From Rhizoctonia solani (taxonomy: Eukaryota > Basidiomycota > Agaricomycetes > Cantharellales > Ceratobasidiaceae): DNA of 64,000 nt. The position numbers and the translations under genes were made by a program. Location: the NCBI RefSeq assembly GCF_016906535.1, contig NC_057380.1, forward strand, positions 2,035,830 through 2,099,829, in the 5' to 3' direction. How positions within the stretch are numbered: the stretch's first letter is position 1; each line of letters begins with the position of its first letter. Shown here piece after piece: positions 1-8,774 of the stretch. The notes under the pieces were generated by a model, which was not told the origin of the DNA, ran no database searches, and saw only the letters and a list, made by a program, of their open reading frames with translations.

Positions 1-2222
1 GGCTGGGTTAGTGAATACTCTAATAGCCACTTCTGTAGTTTGATTAAGTATCTCTGTTTGTCCATCACTCTGAGGATGATGTGCAGTGGTGAGTGCTTGC
101 CAAATTCCTAACATACTAACTAAGTGACCCCAAAAGGCTCCTGTCCATCTAGCATCTCTATCAGTGATTACTTGCCAAGGTAAACCATAGTGACACCATA
201 TGTGATCATGGAACAGTTGCGCTGTTTGTACTTCATCTATCTGAGTAGTACATGGGATGAAATGTCCATACTTAGTTAGTTTGTCCACAATAACTAGGAT
301 AGCGTTGTAGTTGTTACTTGGTGGAAGATCCATGATGAAGTCCATTGATACTACTTCAAAGGGTTGCTGTGGAATAGGTAAAGGTTGAAGGAATCCTCTG
401 GGTCCATGCCGTCGATGTCCTGCTTCTGACAGATATCACAAGTGTGTACATACTTCTGAATGCTTCTAGCCATCTTAGGCCAATAGTAAACAGAAGCAAT
501 TCGATGATATGTCTTAGCATAACCGCATGTGCTCCTTGATTGAGGTTATCATGATTTTCCTTCAAAATATCTACTTGTAGATCCCTAGGTACACATAGCC
601 GATACTTTTCCTGGGAATCTATAAAGTAGATCAATCCATTATCTCCTATCTGGTATTGATGGAAGGGTGGATTGAGTGGATTGTGGTGCAACTTGAATCT
701 TCCATCACTTGCTTGAAATGGGAGTCCTTCTTGTATGCTTCTATGAACCTTGTGATTTCTTCTGAGTTTATTGATATTTCCACAGAGTATGAGGTAGTTG
801 TTTGATAAGATATAGCTTCTGCCGGTGTGGGTATCCACTTCTTGATGGGCTTCTGGCTATTTCCAATTTTGTAACTCTGGGTGAATGCGCTTGCAACTCT
901 AAGAAGTTTCTCTTCAAAACGTTCATTTATCTCCTTGTAGAGGTTTCTTAATGGGTCTTCCTCCATATTGAGCTTGAGTGGAGTTGATTGATCTGCCAGA
1001 GGGCTGGTATGATATGGGGTTCTCCTCCTAAGTCTTGAGATAGGATCTGCATTGTCATGTACTCTTCCTGCGCGGTGCACAATTGCATTCCTGGGTAGGC
1101 TGAGAATACTAAGCCCCATGTCATGAGTCTTCTGTTGACATTATTGTAAGTCTTGCTCCAAGTGAGAGCGGCGTGATCTGTGATAGCAACAAATTCAGCT
1201 CCTTCCAAGTATACCTGAAATTTCACAAGTGCTTCCTTGAGGGCTAATGCTTTGCGCTCTGTTGGGGAGTAGTTTCTTTCTGCTTCTTTTAGAATCCTTG
1301 ACCAATAAGCAATGACTCGCTCCACTTGTACAGTTGTTTCTTCAAAGTCTTGCTTATCCCATGTATCCCCCCCAGTCACGTTGTCTCTCTGCTTGGAAGC
1401 AGGAATTGTCATTCTGGGAACTGGGTTTCCTTTGTCATATTCCCCCCTTAAGTACTTGTATGCCTTTGTCCCCTTTAGGTCTTTTATCTTGATGGATTGG
1501 ACTTGCTGTAATATTCCTCCAAGGCCATAGTTGCATGCATCTGTATATAATCTGTATGGTTTTCCAATAATAGGATAAGCCATTACTGGAGCAGATGCAA
1601 GGGCCTCTTTAGCAAGTTCAAACGCTTGTTGTTCCTTTTCCTCCCAAGACCAAGCTGTTCCTTTCTTGAGAAGCTTGAACAAAGGCGCTACAATCCATGA
1701 GTAGAAGGGAATATAGCTAGAGAAATAAGTCATCATCCCTAGGAAAGTCTGTAAGGTAGGAACATTTTTAGGGGGTTCCAACTCTAAGATAGCATCAACT
1801 TTTTCCTTGTGGGTTGATAGACCTAATCTTGATACCTTCTGTCCTAGCAATAGTAGTGATTGGTATCCAATGTGACATTTCTTTGGAGATAGGGTGATTT
1901 CAGCTTCTTCAATAGCTCCTAAGACTTGATCTAAGTGATTGCAATGGTCTTCAAACTTAACACTATAGATCACTATGTCATCAATATATACTAGGGCAAA
2001 TTGCCATAGAAATCTTGAAAGTATCCTATTCATGACACGCTGGAACTCTGCTGGTCCATTCCTATATCCAAAGAGTAGTTTGGTAGGTTGCCAATGGCCG
2101 TTGTGACATCTGAAAGCAAGTTTCTCTCTGTTTCCTCCTTAATGGTTAGCTGAGTGAAACCAGCTAGCGCATCTAAGGTAGTAAGCCATTGAGATCCTTC
2201 CAAGGCATGCAAATGTCAGTTT
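1..2222 (-). pseudogene. pol: E1 pol, 3' part: RT palm, RNase H, integrase (broken frames)
   Basis: Translation of the minus strand gives the second part of RT with the catalytic YIDD box (about 1975-1990). RNase H follows, with TDAC (about 1540) and TDHAAL (about 1170). Next come a degraded zinc-binding region of integrase (about 480-830) and the integrase core in 1-355. The core shows the first Asp in SMDF, the second in TDRDARWTG and the Glu in SDGQTE. At least three frame changes break it (near 2210, 2030 and 650-1120). The protein would copy the RNA into DNA and integrate it. RNase H carries an extra segment of roughly 50 residues between the YGLGG and AYWSR strands (about 1310-1530), which I do not know from typical Ty3/gypsy RNase H. 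The RT N-terminus is at 13844-14145, on the far side of E2. Confidence 0.88.
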
Positions 2223-2227
2223 GCTTT
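2223..2227. repeat. Target-site duplication GCTTT, left copy (E2)
   Basis: GCTTT immediately precedes the TG of the left LTR of E2 and recurs at 13839-13843 immediately after the CA of the right LTR. A perfect 5-bp duplication is what Ty3/gypsy integrase makes. It proves that E2 entered E1 as one unit. Confidence 0.92.
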
Positions 2228-3533
2228 TGTTATAGAGTAGGGTTTTAGGGACTATGTAATTAAGTACAAAATATAAAAAGTGATTAATAGATCAGTTATC
2301 TATGGATAAAAAAGGCAATAGACTAGCTATATAAGGGTAAATTAGGTTAGTAATCAGGGTGATCCCTACACTTAACAAGTAATCAAGCGATTACTGCAGA
2401 TGCAGGTGGTTGGTTCTGCTTATACCTATAGTATGAAAGTTAGTATCGAGTCTTAGTTACCTACTACAATTTATCTGGATTTGTTAGTAATTTATTTGAC
2501 TGAGATCGCACTCAGTTAAGGTGTATATGCCGCTCTCAAGGCCTTAAACTCTCCCAACTGACTTACTCAAGAGGTTCAGGGTCGCCCTAGAGCCTTTCCT
2601 AGCTACCCAGTATCTGTTGGGACCTTGCTAGAGGCTATATGCGCCGAGATACCTTACAGGTTAAGTTCAGTGAGCTTAAGAGGCTAAGAAAGCGAAATAA
2701 GACACTCTAAACTAAGCTAAGAAGATCTAATAGATCTTCAAGTTCACACAAGGGGTAAGAATGGGATGAAAAGAAGGTTGTATTCAAAGGGTCTCCCTCA
2801 GGGGGTTTATATACCCCAGAGGGAGAACAAATAACTATATACATGATGTACAAAAGAGGAAGTTACATGAGAGGTACAGTCTGAGCTATTTGATACATAA
2901 AGACCAATTAGTCCCAATAAGTCCTAGTGGGATAGACTCAAGGTTATTTACAGAATGCTCTAGAGCATACATGACTAAATTACATTAGTGTGAATGCTAA
3001 AAATAACCTTGAGGCAAGGTAGGATCTCATAGAAAAAGCTAGAAACTTAAATGGTTAGTATCTCCATCAATTTGGCTCAGAATCAGACGATTCCTTTTTG
3101 GGAACTGAGATGCTGGAGCCTCCGACCTATTGGTATTTGTCCGCATAGTAATATGCCTATTTCCCGCCGAGATATCGGCGTCGGCGCGCCCCGCCGACCT
3201 TTGGCGCTTATTTGCAATTACTAAGCGCCGGCGCTTGCATGCTTACTTGCACTTGTTCTATGGTCTGTAAGTACCGTTCCTACATATAAATGTATGATAC
3301 AAAAAATGCTATAAATCATAGAAATAATATTATAATCATTCCGCATGATTAGATGTGTATATATGCAAGCGCAATGAGGAAATAAAGTATAAAAGGTCTT
3401 GTAGCACCGTCAGTTTCCAAATATAGTAATGCCTATGCCCATATTTGGATAGAGCAAGTAAGATTACTACAGTTCGCACTATTCACTATTGGCAATTAGG
3501 GGCGCATATGTCTAAATTAGTCATTCCATAACA
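2228..3533 (-). repeat. E2 3' LTR (1306 bp)
   Basis: It begins TGTTATAGAG and ends CCATAACA on the plus strand, and is almost identical to 12539-13838. Visible differences are an extra T in the GGTTTTAGG run, an extra AA near 2275, and TTA near the outer border. It contains a GC-rich inverted-repeat block at about 3166-3236 with GGCGCTTA and TAAGCGCC arms. It carries no coding sequence. Confidence 0.93.
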
Positions 3534-3546
3534 TATCCCCCCAGTT
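3534..3546 (-). other. E2 polypurine tract
   Basis: On the minus strand the sequence just before the 3' LTR reads AACTGGGGGGATA. This is the expected position and composition for the plus-strand DNA primer. A related tract occurs inside E2 at 5144-5155 and inside E1 at 1364-1375. Confidence 0.8.
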
Positions 3547-3995
3547 TGGACATATGTGCTTGTGTGAAGTAACTGGGTCACCATTCTGATTCTTAGGATG
3601 GGTCTTGATTCTCTCTTATAGCCATTCCAGGAGGCTAGCTGACCATCTTGCATAGTGGGAGCAGGCAGGAAAGACTTGTATTTCCCATGTCCTTATGTGG
3701 TCCTGTGTTGATATTCATGCATAAAGCTTCATAATGCCTTGCTAAGTAATGCTAGCATCATGAGTTTGGAAGGTGTGGAAAGTTGCACAGCAACTATGGA
3801 TGCATGCAACAAAAATGCAAAGCCTTGCAGAGTTTGAAAAGTAAGGTACAGGCCTTGCAGATTATTAAAAGGAGTATAGGTAAATTAAATGCTAGTAGAG
3901 TATTGGGGAGAGGCATGTTTAAGTATGTTACCAAGATATAGTAGCCAGGCCAGGTTTATTACACCAGTGTGGACACATCAAAAGTGTCAAGGAAC
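3547..3995. other. E2 3' untranslated stretch
   Basis: About 450 bp lie between the last E2 reading frame and the polypurine tract. It is AT-rich, with several short direct words (TTGCAGA, AAAGTTG), but I see no reading frame and no structured repeat. Confidence 0.5.
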
Positions 3996-5225
3996 TTAGA
4001 GTGGATTATCTTTAATGGTTCCTTTGAGTGATTTTGATCTTAATCTTAAATCTGGTGCACTCTTGAGTTGTTTCTTTGGTTTGCTACTTAAGTTGCGTCC
4101 CAGCCATTGAATAGGGTGCTGGTAGGTGCATTTATCTCCTAGTTTCATGTATTCTTGTTCCCTTAACATTTCCGCTAAGCTCTTAGACCATTGATTGATC
4201 ACTAGGTCTTGCTGATATCTATTAGGACGTCTTCTGAGTTTGTACAAAGGCGCTTTGATGATATCTGAACATGGAACATCTATTAAATTGATAATGGTAC
4301 GTTGTCCTGACCAATATGTTAACTTGTCCAGAGGCTGTTGCATTTTCCCTGGATATAAGTGGTTACGCCTGTGAGTTGTTCCGTGTGACCTTGGGTTTGC
4401 CGGGCTGATATACGGTAGGTCTGCCTTTGACTGGAGACGTGTCTTGCGCAGAGGTGATTCCACTGCTTGATTCCGTCCCATAAATGCGCTGGTACCTGCT
4501 GACGCATTACAGTCCGTAGGGATTTCTTTCCTATCGCCTTTAGGTAGTTCCGCTACTGTTTCAGTCCTAGCTCCAGTTGCCCTGTTTCGTCTCAATGTAC
4601 ACTTAAGTATTGTATCTACCGAGTGCCAAGAGTTTGGATGCTTGAGGCGATTCCCTTGCATGTTGACAGGCGCTTCCTGCTTGTTGTGCTGCACGTCCAT
4701 TTGTGTCCTAGTATCATTTACAAGTACTTGTAATCTTTCAGTGCAACTAAGGTTGTTCTGAGCAGAGTTATTCAATAATATGCTTCCGCTAGTTTGGCTG
4801 GTTGTATACTGCGTTGTTGGTCCTTGCATATAACTACGTTGCTTCTTTTGTATATGTTTGAACGCTCTTGCCGTTTCATGATAGCTGTCTACAGTAGCTG
4901 TACTAGCTTTGGTGCAATCAATTGGCTTAGTTGCTTTAATCTGTGTAGTTAAATGCGATTCCTTTGTCCAAGCATGAGCAATGTGCTTTGCGGCGATATA
5001 CTTGGCTGTCTTTTGAGTGTTCTCTGACCAGTGATGATAGTTCTGGGATTTTTTGGCTCTCAAACTCTTAAGTCTTTCTGGTTGTTGCTTAAGACTTCGC
5101 TTTTCTAATCCAATTTTTTCTGTGTCGAATTTTCTATCCCTTGTATCCCCCCAGGCACGTTGTCTCTTTGCTTGGACGTGGAAAGGACTGAATTCAGAAG
5201 GAAGTGTTGATTCCCCTTGAACCAC
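3996..5225 (-). CDS. E2 C-terminal reading frame of unknown function (409 codons)
   Basis: The frame is open for 409 codons, and the product is rich in Lys, Gln, Arg and Thr. I recognise no domain: no polymerase, protease or integrase motif and no clear zinc ligands. It occupies the place where pol would be expected in an autonomous Ty3/gypsy element, so it marks what replaced pol. It overlaps the next upstream frame (5105-5470) by about 120 bp in another register, so the start shown is only the first in-frame codon. It could be an accessory or RNA-binding product because of its basic character, or a non-functional frame that happens to remain open. Confidence 0.45.
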   Translation of the reverse strand: MVQGESTLPSEFSPFHVQAKRQRAWGDTRDRKFDTEKIGLEKRSLKQQPERLKSLRAKKSQNYHHWSENTQKTAKYIAAKHIAHAWTKESHLTTQIKATKPIDCTKASTATVDSYHETARAFKHIQKKQRSYMQGPTTQYTTSQTSGSILLNNSAQNNLSCTERLQVLVNDTRTQMDVQHNKQEAPVNMQGNRLKHPNSWHSVDTILKCTLRRNRATGARTETVAELPKGDRKEIPTDCNASAGTSAFMGRNQAVESPLRKTRLQSKADLPYISPANPRSHGTTHRRNHLYPGKMQQPLDKLTYWSGQRTIINLIDVPCSDIIKAPLYKLRRRPNRYQQDLVINQWSKSLAEMLREQEYMKLGDKCTYQHPIQWLGRNLSSKPKKQLKSAPDLRLRSKSLKGTIKDNPL

Positions 5226-5470
5226 CTAAACCTTTGAAAACTTGCCGGGCAATATTTCCCTGTCCTATACGCTGTTTGTCTTGGTTTGTTCGTGTGCGTA
5301 CTAGCAGGCAACGTTTGCGGTGTTAATAGCTCATTCAATTGCTCATTCAGTTTAGCTAATTCTATTGTTAATTGCTCCTGGCTGGACTTCCAGTCCAAAC
5401 TCTGTCGACTACTAACGTCTTCTTCGATTGACTTTCTAGCTGGTATTGGCTCGGGAGTGCATGGGCGCAC
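5105..5470 (-). CDS. E2 short frame downstream of capsid (121 codons)
   Basis: This frame starts at the end of the capsid frame and includes a predicted helical stretch with leucines spaced heptad-like (LTIELAKLNEQLNELL), probably a coiled coil. Near its C-terminus it carries SKQRDNVPGG. A near copy (SKQRDNVTGG) lies in the extra segment of the E1 RNase H at about 1365-1400. The DNA under that motif contains a G-run like the polypurine tract. It may be the C-terminal part of Gag in a shifted frame. Confidence 0.4.
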   Translation of the reverse strand: MRPCTPEPIPARKSIEEDVSSRQSLDWKSSQEQLTIELAKLNEQLNELLTPQTLPASTHTNKPRQTAYRTGKYCPASFQRFRWFKGNQHFLLNSVLSTSKQRDNVPGGIQGIENSTQKKLD

Positions 5471-6438
5471 TAACGCTGTGAAGATCGAAGGGTTTGGTAG
5501 GAGTCTTGAGTAGAGGCTTTTTCGTTGATTTCAGACTCGTTGTCACTCGTATTCTTGTTGTCGCTTAACTCTTTGTAATCCCCTTGACTGGAGCGATTCG
5601 TCTTGACGTTGGAATCCGGTTGAATTTCGATATTTTTCAGAATTTCTTTCATTTCGTCGAGCTGCTTCTGTATGTCCTGAGATATATTATTATCATGTCT
5701 CAGCAAGCGGTCTTCATGCCATGCAACTTTGTCCAAGAAGTCGTCCCATGTAGTTCCTACAGATGTATCTATATACAATGACCAATGTTCAGGAGCGCTG
5801 TTCATGATCTCCGTAATTAGTTCAGATTCGGTCCAATCGCTAAATAGAGTAAGCGTTTCGGCCTTCCAAACAATGTAGTCTACCGGTGTTTCATACGGGT
5901 TATCTCTGTCTCTGAATCCGGCTTGAAGAGCTTCGGCCTTATTTCTGTCTATCAGCGATCGATTCATGAAGTGTATTGTTATTGCGCGTCTTAAACTTGG
6001 CCAATTGGCGGTGATGATTTGTCGATAAGTCTTATCTAGTGCATTAAACCATCTTAGCGCTCGACCCGTGAGTCTCGATGGCACTTGTCGTCCTAACTGT
6101 ATGCGTGCATAGATACCGTATTCAGCTAAATTATTGATGGATATGATCCATCTGGGTAATTCGCTGGTATCGCCATTCCATTCTGGAATGTTATCCGGCT
6201 CAAGTTTAGGATCAAAGTGCACGGGCTTAGGTCTGAAAGATCGTGCGCGTATAGGATTCCTTATAGGTACGTCACTATACTCCTGATTCGTCAGGTGGAT
6301 CCGGAGGATCGTTCCTTGTCCTTTGTTGAGGATGTTGGTCTTCGTTGGAGCTCTGATTTGATTCATGGGCACAAGGCGAGTCTCCTTGGTTGCATTTATG
6401 ACTATATTGACTGCTAACGGAAGCTTGCGACGTTTCAT
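5470..6438 (-). CDS. gag: E2 Gag capsid region (Ty3/gypsy retrotransposon gag type)
   Basis: The middle of the product reads like a Ty3/gypsy capsid. It has PVHFDPKLEPDNIPEWNGD, then a conserved Trp/Phe-rich helical region (ALRWFNALD, RRAITIHFMNRS, YIVWKAETL, WHEDRLL) and a C-terminal coiled-coil segment. E1 carries the same order at 15973-16445 (PVHFDTKLKPDIIPEWDGDT, TWEDFLDKIAWHEEDLL), so the two are homologous. No CCHC knuckle follows, unlike E1. Capsid would assemble the particle that packages the RNA. The frame overlaps the upstream one (6275-7402) by 164 bp and lies +1 (or -2) to it, so expression would need a shift, or the copy is damaged. Confidence 0.7.
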   Translation of the reverse strand: MKRRKLPLAVNIVINATKETRLVPMNQIRAPTKTNILNKGQGTILRIHLTNQEYSDVPIRNPIRARSFRPKPVHFDPKLEPDNIPEWNGDTSELPRWIISINNLAEYGIYARIQLGRQVPSRLTGRALRWFNALDKTYRQIITANWPSLRRAITIHFMNRSLIDRNKAEALQAGFRDRDNPYETPVDYIVWKAETLTLFSDWTESELITEIMNSAPEHWSLYIDTSVGTTWDDFLDKVAWHEDRLLRHDNNISQDIQKQLDEMKEILKNIEIQPDSNVKTNRSSQGDYKELSDNKNTSDNESEINEKASTQDSYQTLRSSQR

Positions 6439-7402
6439 CCTGAGACGATTCGCTGAATCTGCGCGAGCTGGCTAATCGGCTCCTTACGTGAGTAGGTAAT
6501 GTATTCCTATTTCGTCGTGCCTTAGACGCGGTTGAACTACTGACTCTATTCGACCTTAAATTCTTCGCAGTGCCGAATGCTTGGTTAGTACTTCGTCTTG
6601 AGCTGGACCTTACAGGCGATCGAGACAGCCGTGATGTTCGTGCTGCGGCGCTCCTAACTGTAAAGGTAAAGTTGTCTTGGTACGACGGACCGGTTATATG
6701 CTGCAGTGCCTGTTCCTCCGCTGTGCCAGATGCTTGTGTATTTAGTGAGCTAATACAAAGATTAATATCTGGTTCGTCGGGCTCGATAGCTTCCGGCTTG
6801 TAAGTCGAGTGTTTACGTTCCGCTTCCTGATTGTACTTGTACGAGAGGGTTGTCAATATATCCAACTGATCTTCTAAAAGTTCGTATTGGTATAGATGCT
6901 CTCTCATTGGTGTCGAAGCTAACGTGTCGTTGTTACTCCTGTCTCCTGGATTGGATACTTCACTTGTAACCAAACCATATGGCGTAAGCTTATCAGGCGG
7001 TAGCAAGTATTCATGATCGGTCGGCTTGGTGAACGAATGCGTTATCGAGCTTGACATCCCTGATATAAGTGTCGAAGGTAGTTCGGGATCTTGCGACATA
7101 GGAGTTTCGACTCTTACATCCGATATTGTTAAGCCGTTTGGACTCCTTGTATTAATTACCGGCGACCGGAGTCCTTCGTCAGTAGATATTGATGAATGAA
7201 TACTTATTTGATCGATATTATCACCTCTGCTTGGTGTAGTCGGCTCTTCTGGTACTAGACAATTAATTCCAAGATCTGAAACTAACTCTGCTTGACTAAT
7301 AACTGGTTCGTCATTAGCTGATTTCTCAGGTAATACGATTCGGAGCTCAGTGTCAACGGCGCTTGACTCGGCGCTTGACTCGGCGCTTATGCATAGGGCC
7401 AT
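6275..7402 (-). CDS. E2 Gag-like spacer region, Ser/Thr/Pro-rich (375 codons)
   Basis: This is a low-complexity, probably disordered region with runs of Ser, Thr, Arg and Pro. Near its end it has the motif LPTHVRSRLASSRRFSE, followed by a polar tail ending NDPPDPPDESG. E1 has the same landmark at about 16660-16760 (LPPHIVGRMVSSRRFSE, then NDPP), which shows collinearity of the two gag regions. It lies directly upstream of the capsid frame. Function is unknown; its place suggests a matrix-like or linker part of a giant Gag. Confidence 0.5.
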   Translation of the reverse strand: MALCISAESSAESSAVDTELRIVLPEKSANDEPVISQAELVSDLGINCLVPEEPTTPSRGDNIDQISIHSSISTDEGLRSPVINTRSPNGLTISDVRVETPMSQDPELPSTLISGMSSSITHSFTKPTDHEYLLPPDKLTPYGLVTSEVSNPGDRSNNDTLASTPMREHLYQYELLEDQLDILTTLSYKYNQEAERKHSTYKPEAIEPDEPDINLCISSLNTQASGTAEEQALQHITGPSYQDNFTFTVRSAAARTSRLSRSPVRSSSRRSTNQAFGTAKNLRSNRVSSSTASKARRNRNTLPTHVRSRLASSRRFSESSQDETSQASVSSQYSHKCNQGDSPCAHESNQSSNEDQHPQQRTRNDPPDPPDESGV

Positions 7403-7818
7403 AGGCTGGTAGTCGGGACTTAGATTTCTAATTTCCGACGGCGCTAGAGATTCAAATGCGGCGTTCGCAGCAACGCTAATGCTCGGGACTAATACTACCG
7501 ATGTACCCGATGAGTCGTATTCATGAACGAGTTAGACCTTCTGTTTGCAAGTATAATAGGTAAGCTCGTATGAGCACTGTTTGGTTCTCACTGATATGTA
7601 CTAGCGTCTGCTCGCTGATCAATTCCTTAGCTGCTCGGAGTGCAAACCGATGTGTTCATTTCGTAACTCAGAGCTGATACACTGGGTATCGAAGCTTGGC
7701 GTAAGTGTCTTATGTTTTATTTGATAATGCAGCTCTCCGGAGGCTCGTCAGACTTGCGTCGATGGTTCGATATTGATTGTACTTACAGATGATGCCGATG
7801 AATCAATTGAACTAATAG
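7403..7818. other. Gap between E2 reading frames
   Basis: About 415 bp lie between two Gag-like frames with no long frame of its own. Composition resembles the coding parts, so this may be Gag coding sequence broken by small indels or stops rather than a true spacer. Confidence 0.35.
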
Positions 7819-8757
7819 TCACGCTTCCTTCTCCACTATTGATTGAAACGTCCTTGAATATACTAGTGTTAGTGGTAGCATAGTCGGCTGCACTTGTTTC
7901 AGTCGATTCAGAGCCACAATTGTTTCAGACAATGCTGAGTAAGGATCACGTGACGGTGTCGCTTGTAGCGCGCTCTGAATAGTGTCGTTCTTGCCCATGT
8001 CAATTTTATCCACCAATAAAGATTGTTTGCTTGCTTCAGACTCAAAGATCCTTACGGATGATTGCGCTGGTAGTAATAGATCATTGACAAGTCTAGTCGT
8101 GTGACTGTTGTTACACAGAGACGAAGATTCCGAACTCTTCATTGAAGCGCTAAGCTTAGGTATTTGCTGGGCCGACTTGCTTGATTCGTCAGGCAATATC
8201 GTCGATACTGGATGTTCCGGACCGGGCGGTCTAGTCGAGTCTAAAGCTAAATCACGTTCAATCTTAATAGCAGCTGAATCGACAGTAGATATATGCGAGT
8301 CGGTAGAATCGGCGTATATATCCATTATTTGCTGAATTTCACGGATAGTTTCAACTAGCCAGTCCTGCATATCTGGCGATAAATCGACTTCCAGTGGTTG
8401 AAAATCTGGACAATTTCCCGATGTTTTGCTGCAAATACTTGTTGCCGTCTCACCATGCTCTTGCTGACTAAGTGGTGTGTACGGCGCGTTAGTCTTAGAA
8501 GTAGCTTCTTCCTTAGTATTTGTATATAGGTCCGAAGTAATACCAATACTTGATCCTTCTAAGGTACTAAGTACTGATTGTTCGGCCAAACCTTGCGGCG
8601 CAATTGCATTTGAATGTGGCTTATAAGCTTCCGAAGATTGCTCTAAGCTATCTAGATATTCGACACTTAGGTTTCCGTAAGAGACTGACAAAGTATCTTG
8701 ACTAATCAAAGGCTTCGAGTCTATTAGTGGTTTAGGACTTGAAGGAATCTTGACCAA
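7819..8757 (-). CDS. E2 Gag-like region, Ser-rich (312 codons)
   Basis: The product is rich in Ser, Thr, Leu and Asp with no domain I can name. A helical acidic stretch (WLVETIREIQQIMDIYADS) is visible near the middle. It follows the 1219-codon frame by only 17 bp, in the -1 (+2) register. It is therefore probably the continuation of one long polyprotein, either separated by a stop and shift or expressed by recoding. E1 has degraded sequence in the equivalent place (about 17460-17730). Confidence 0.45.
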   Translation of the reverse strand: MVKIPSSPKPLIDSKPLISQDTLSVSYGNLSVEYLDSLEQSSEAYKPHSNAIAPQGLAEQSVLSTLEGSSIGITSDLYTNTKEEATSKTNAPYTPLSQQEHGETATSICSKTSGNCPDFQPLEVDLSPDMQDWLVETIREIQQIMDIYADSTDSHISTVDSAAIKIERDLALDSTRPPGPEHPVSTILPDESSKSAQQIPKLSASMKSSESSSLCNNSHTTRLVNDLLLPAQSSVRIFESEASKQSLLVDKIDMGKNDTIQSALQATPSRDPYSALSETIVALNRLKQVQPTMLPLTLVYSRTFQSIVEKEA

Positions 8758-8774
8758 GTTGTTACTATTGCTTG

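Noticed and set aside
356..838. Apparently independent 160-codon minus-strand gene
   Set aside because: It is a frame-shifted piece of the E1 integrase/RNase H region, part of a dead element.
1312..1530. Plus-strand frame opposite E1 RNase H
   Set aside because: Shadow of the minus-strand pol coding sequence; no features of its own.
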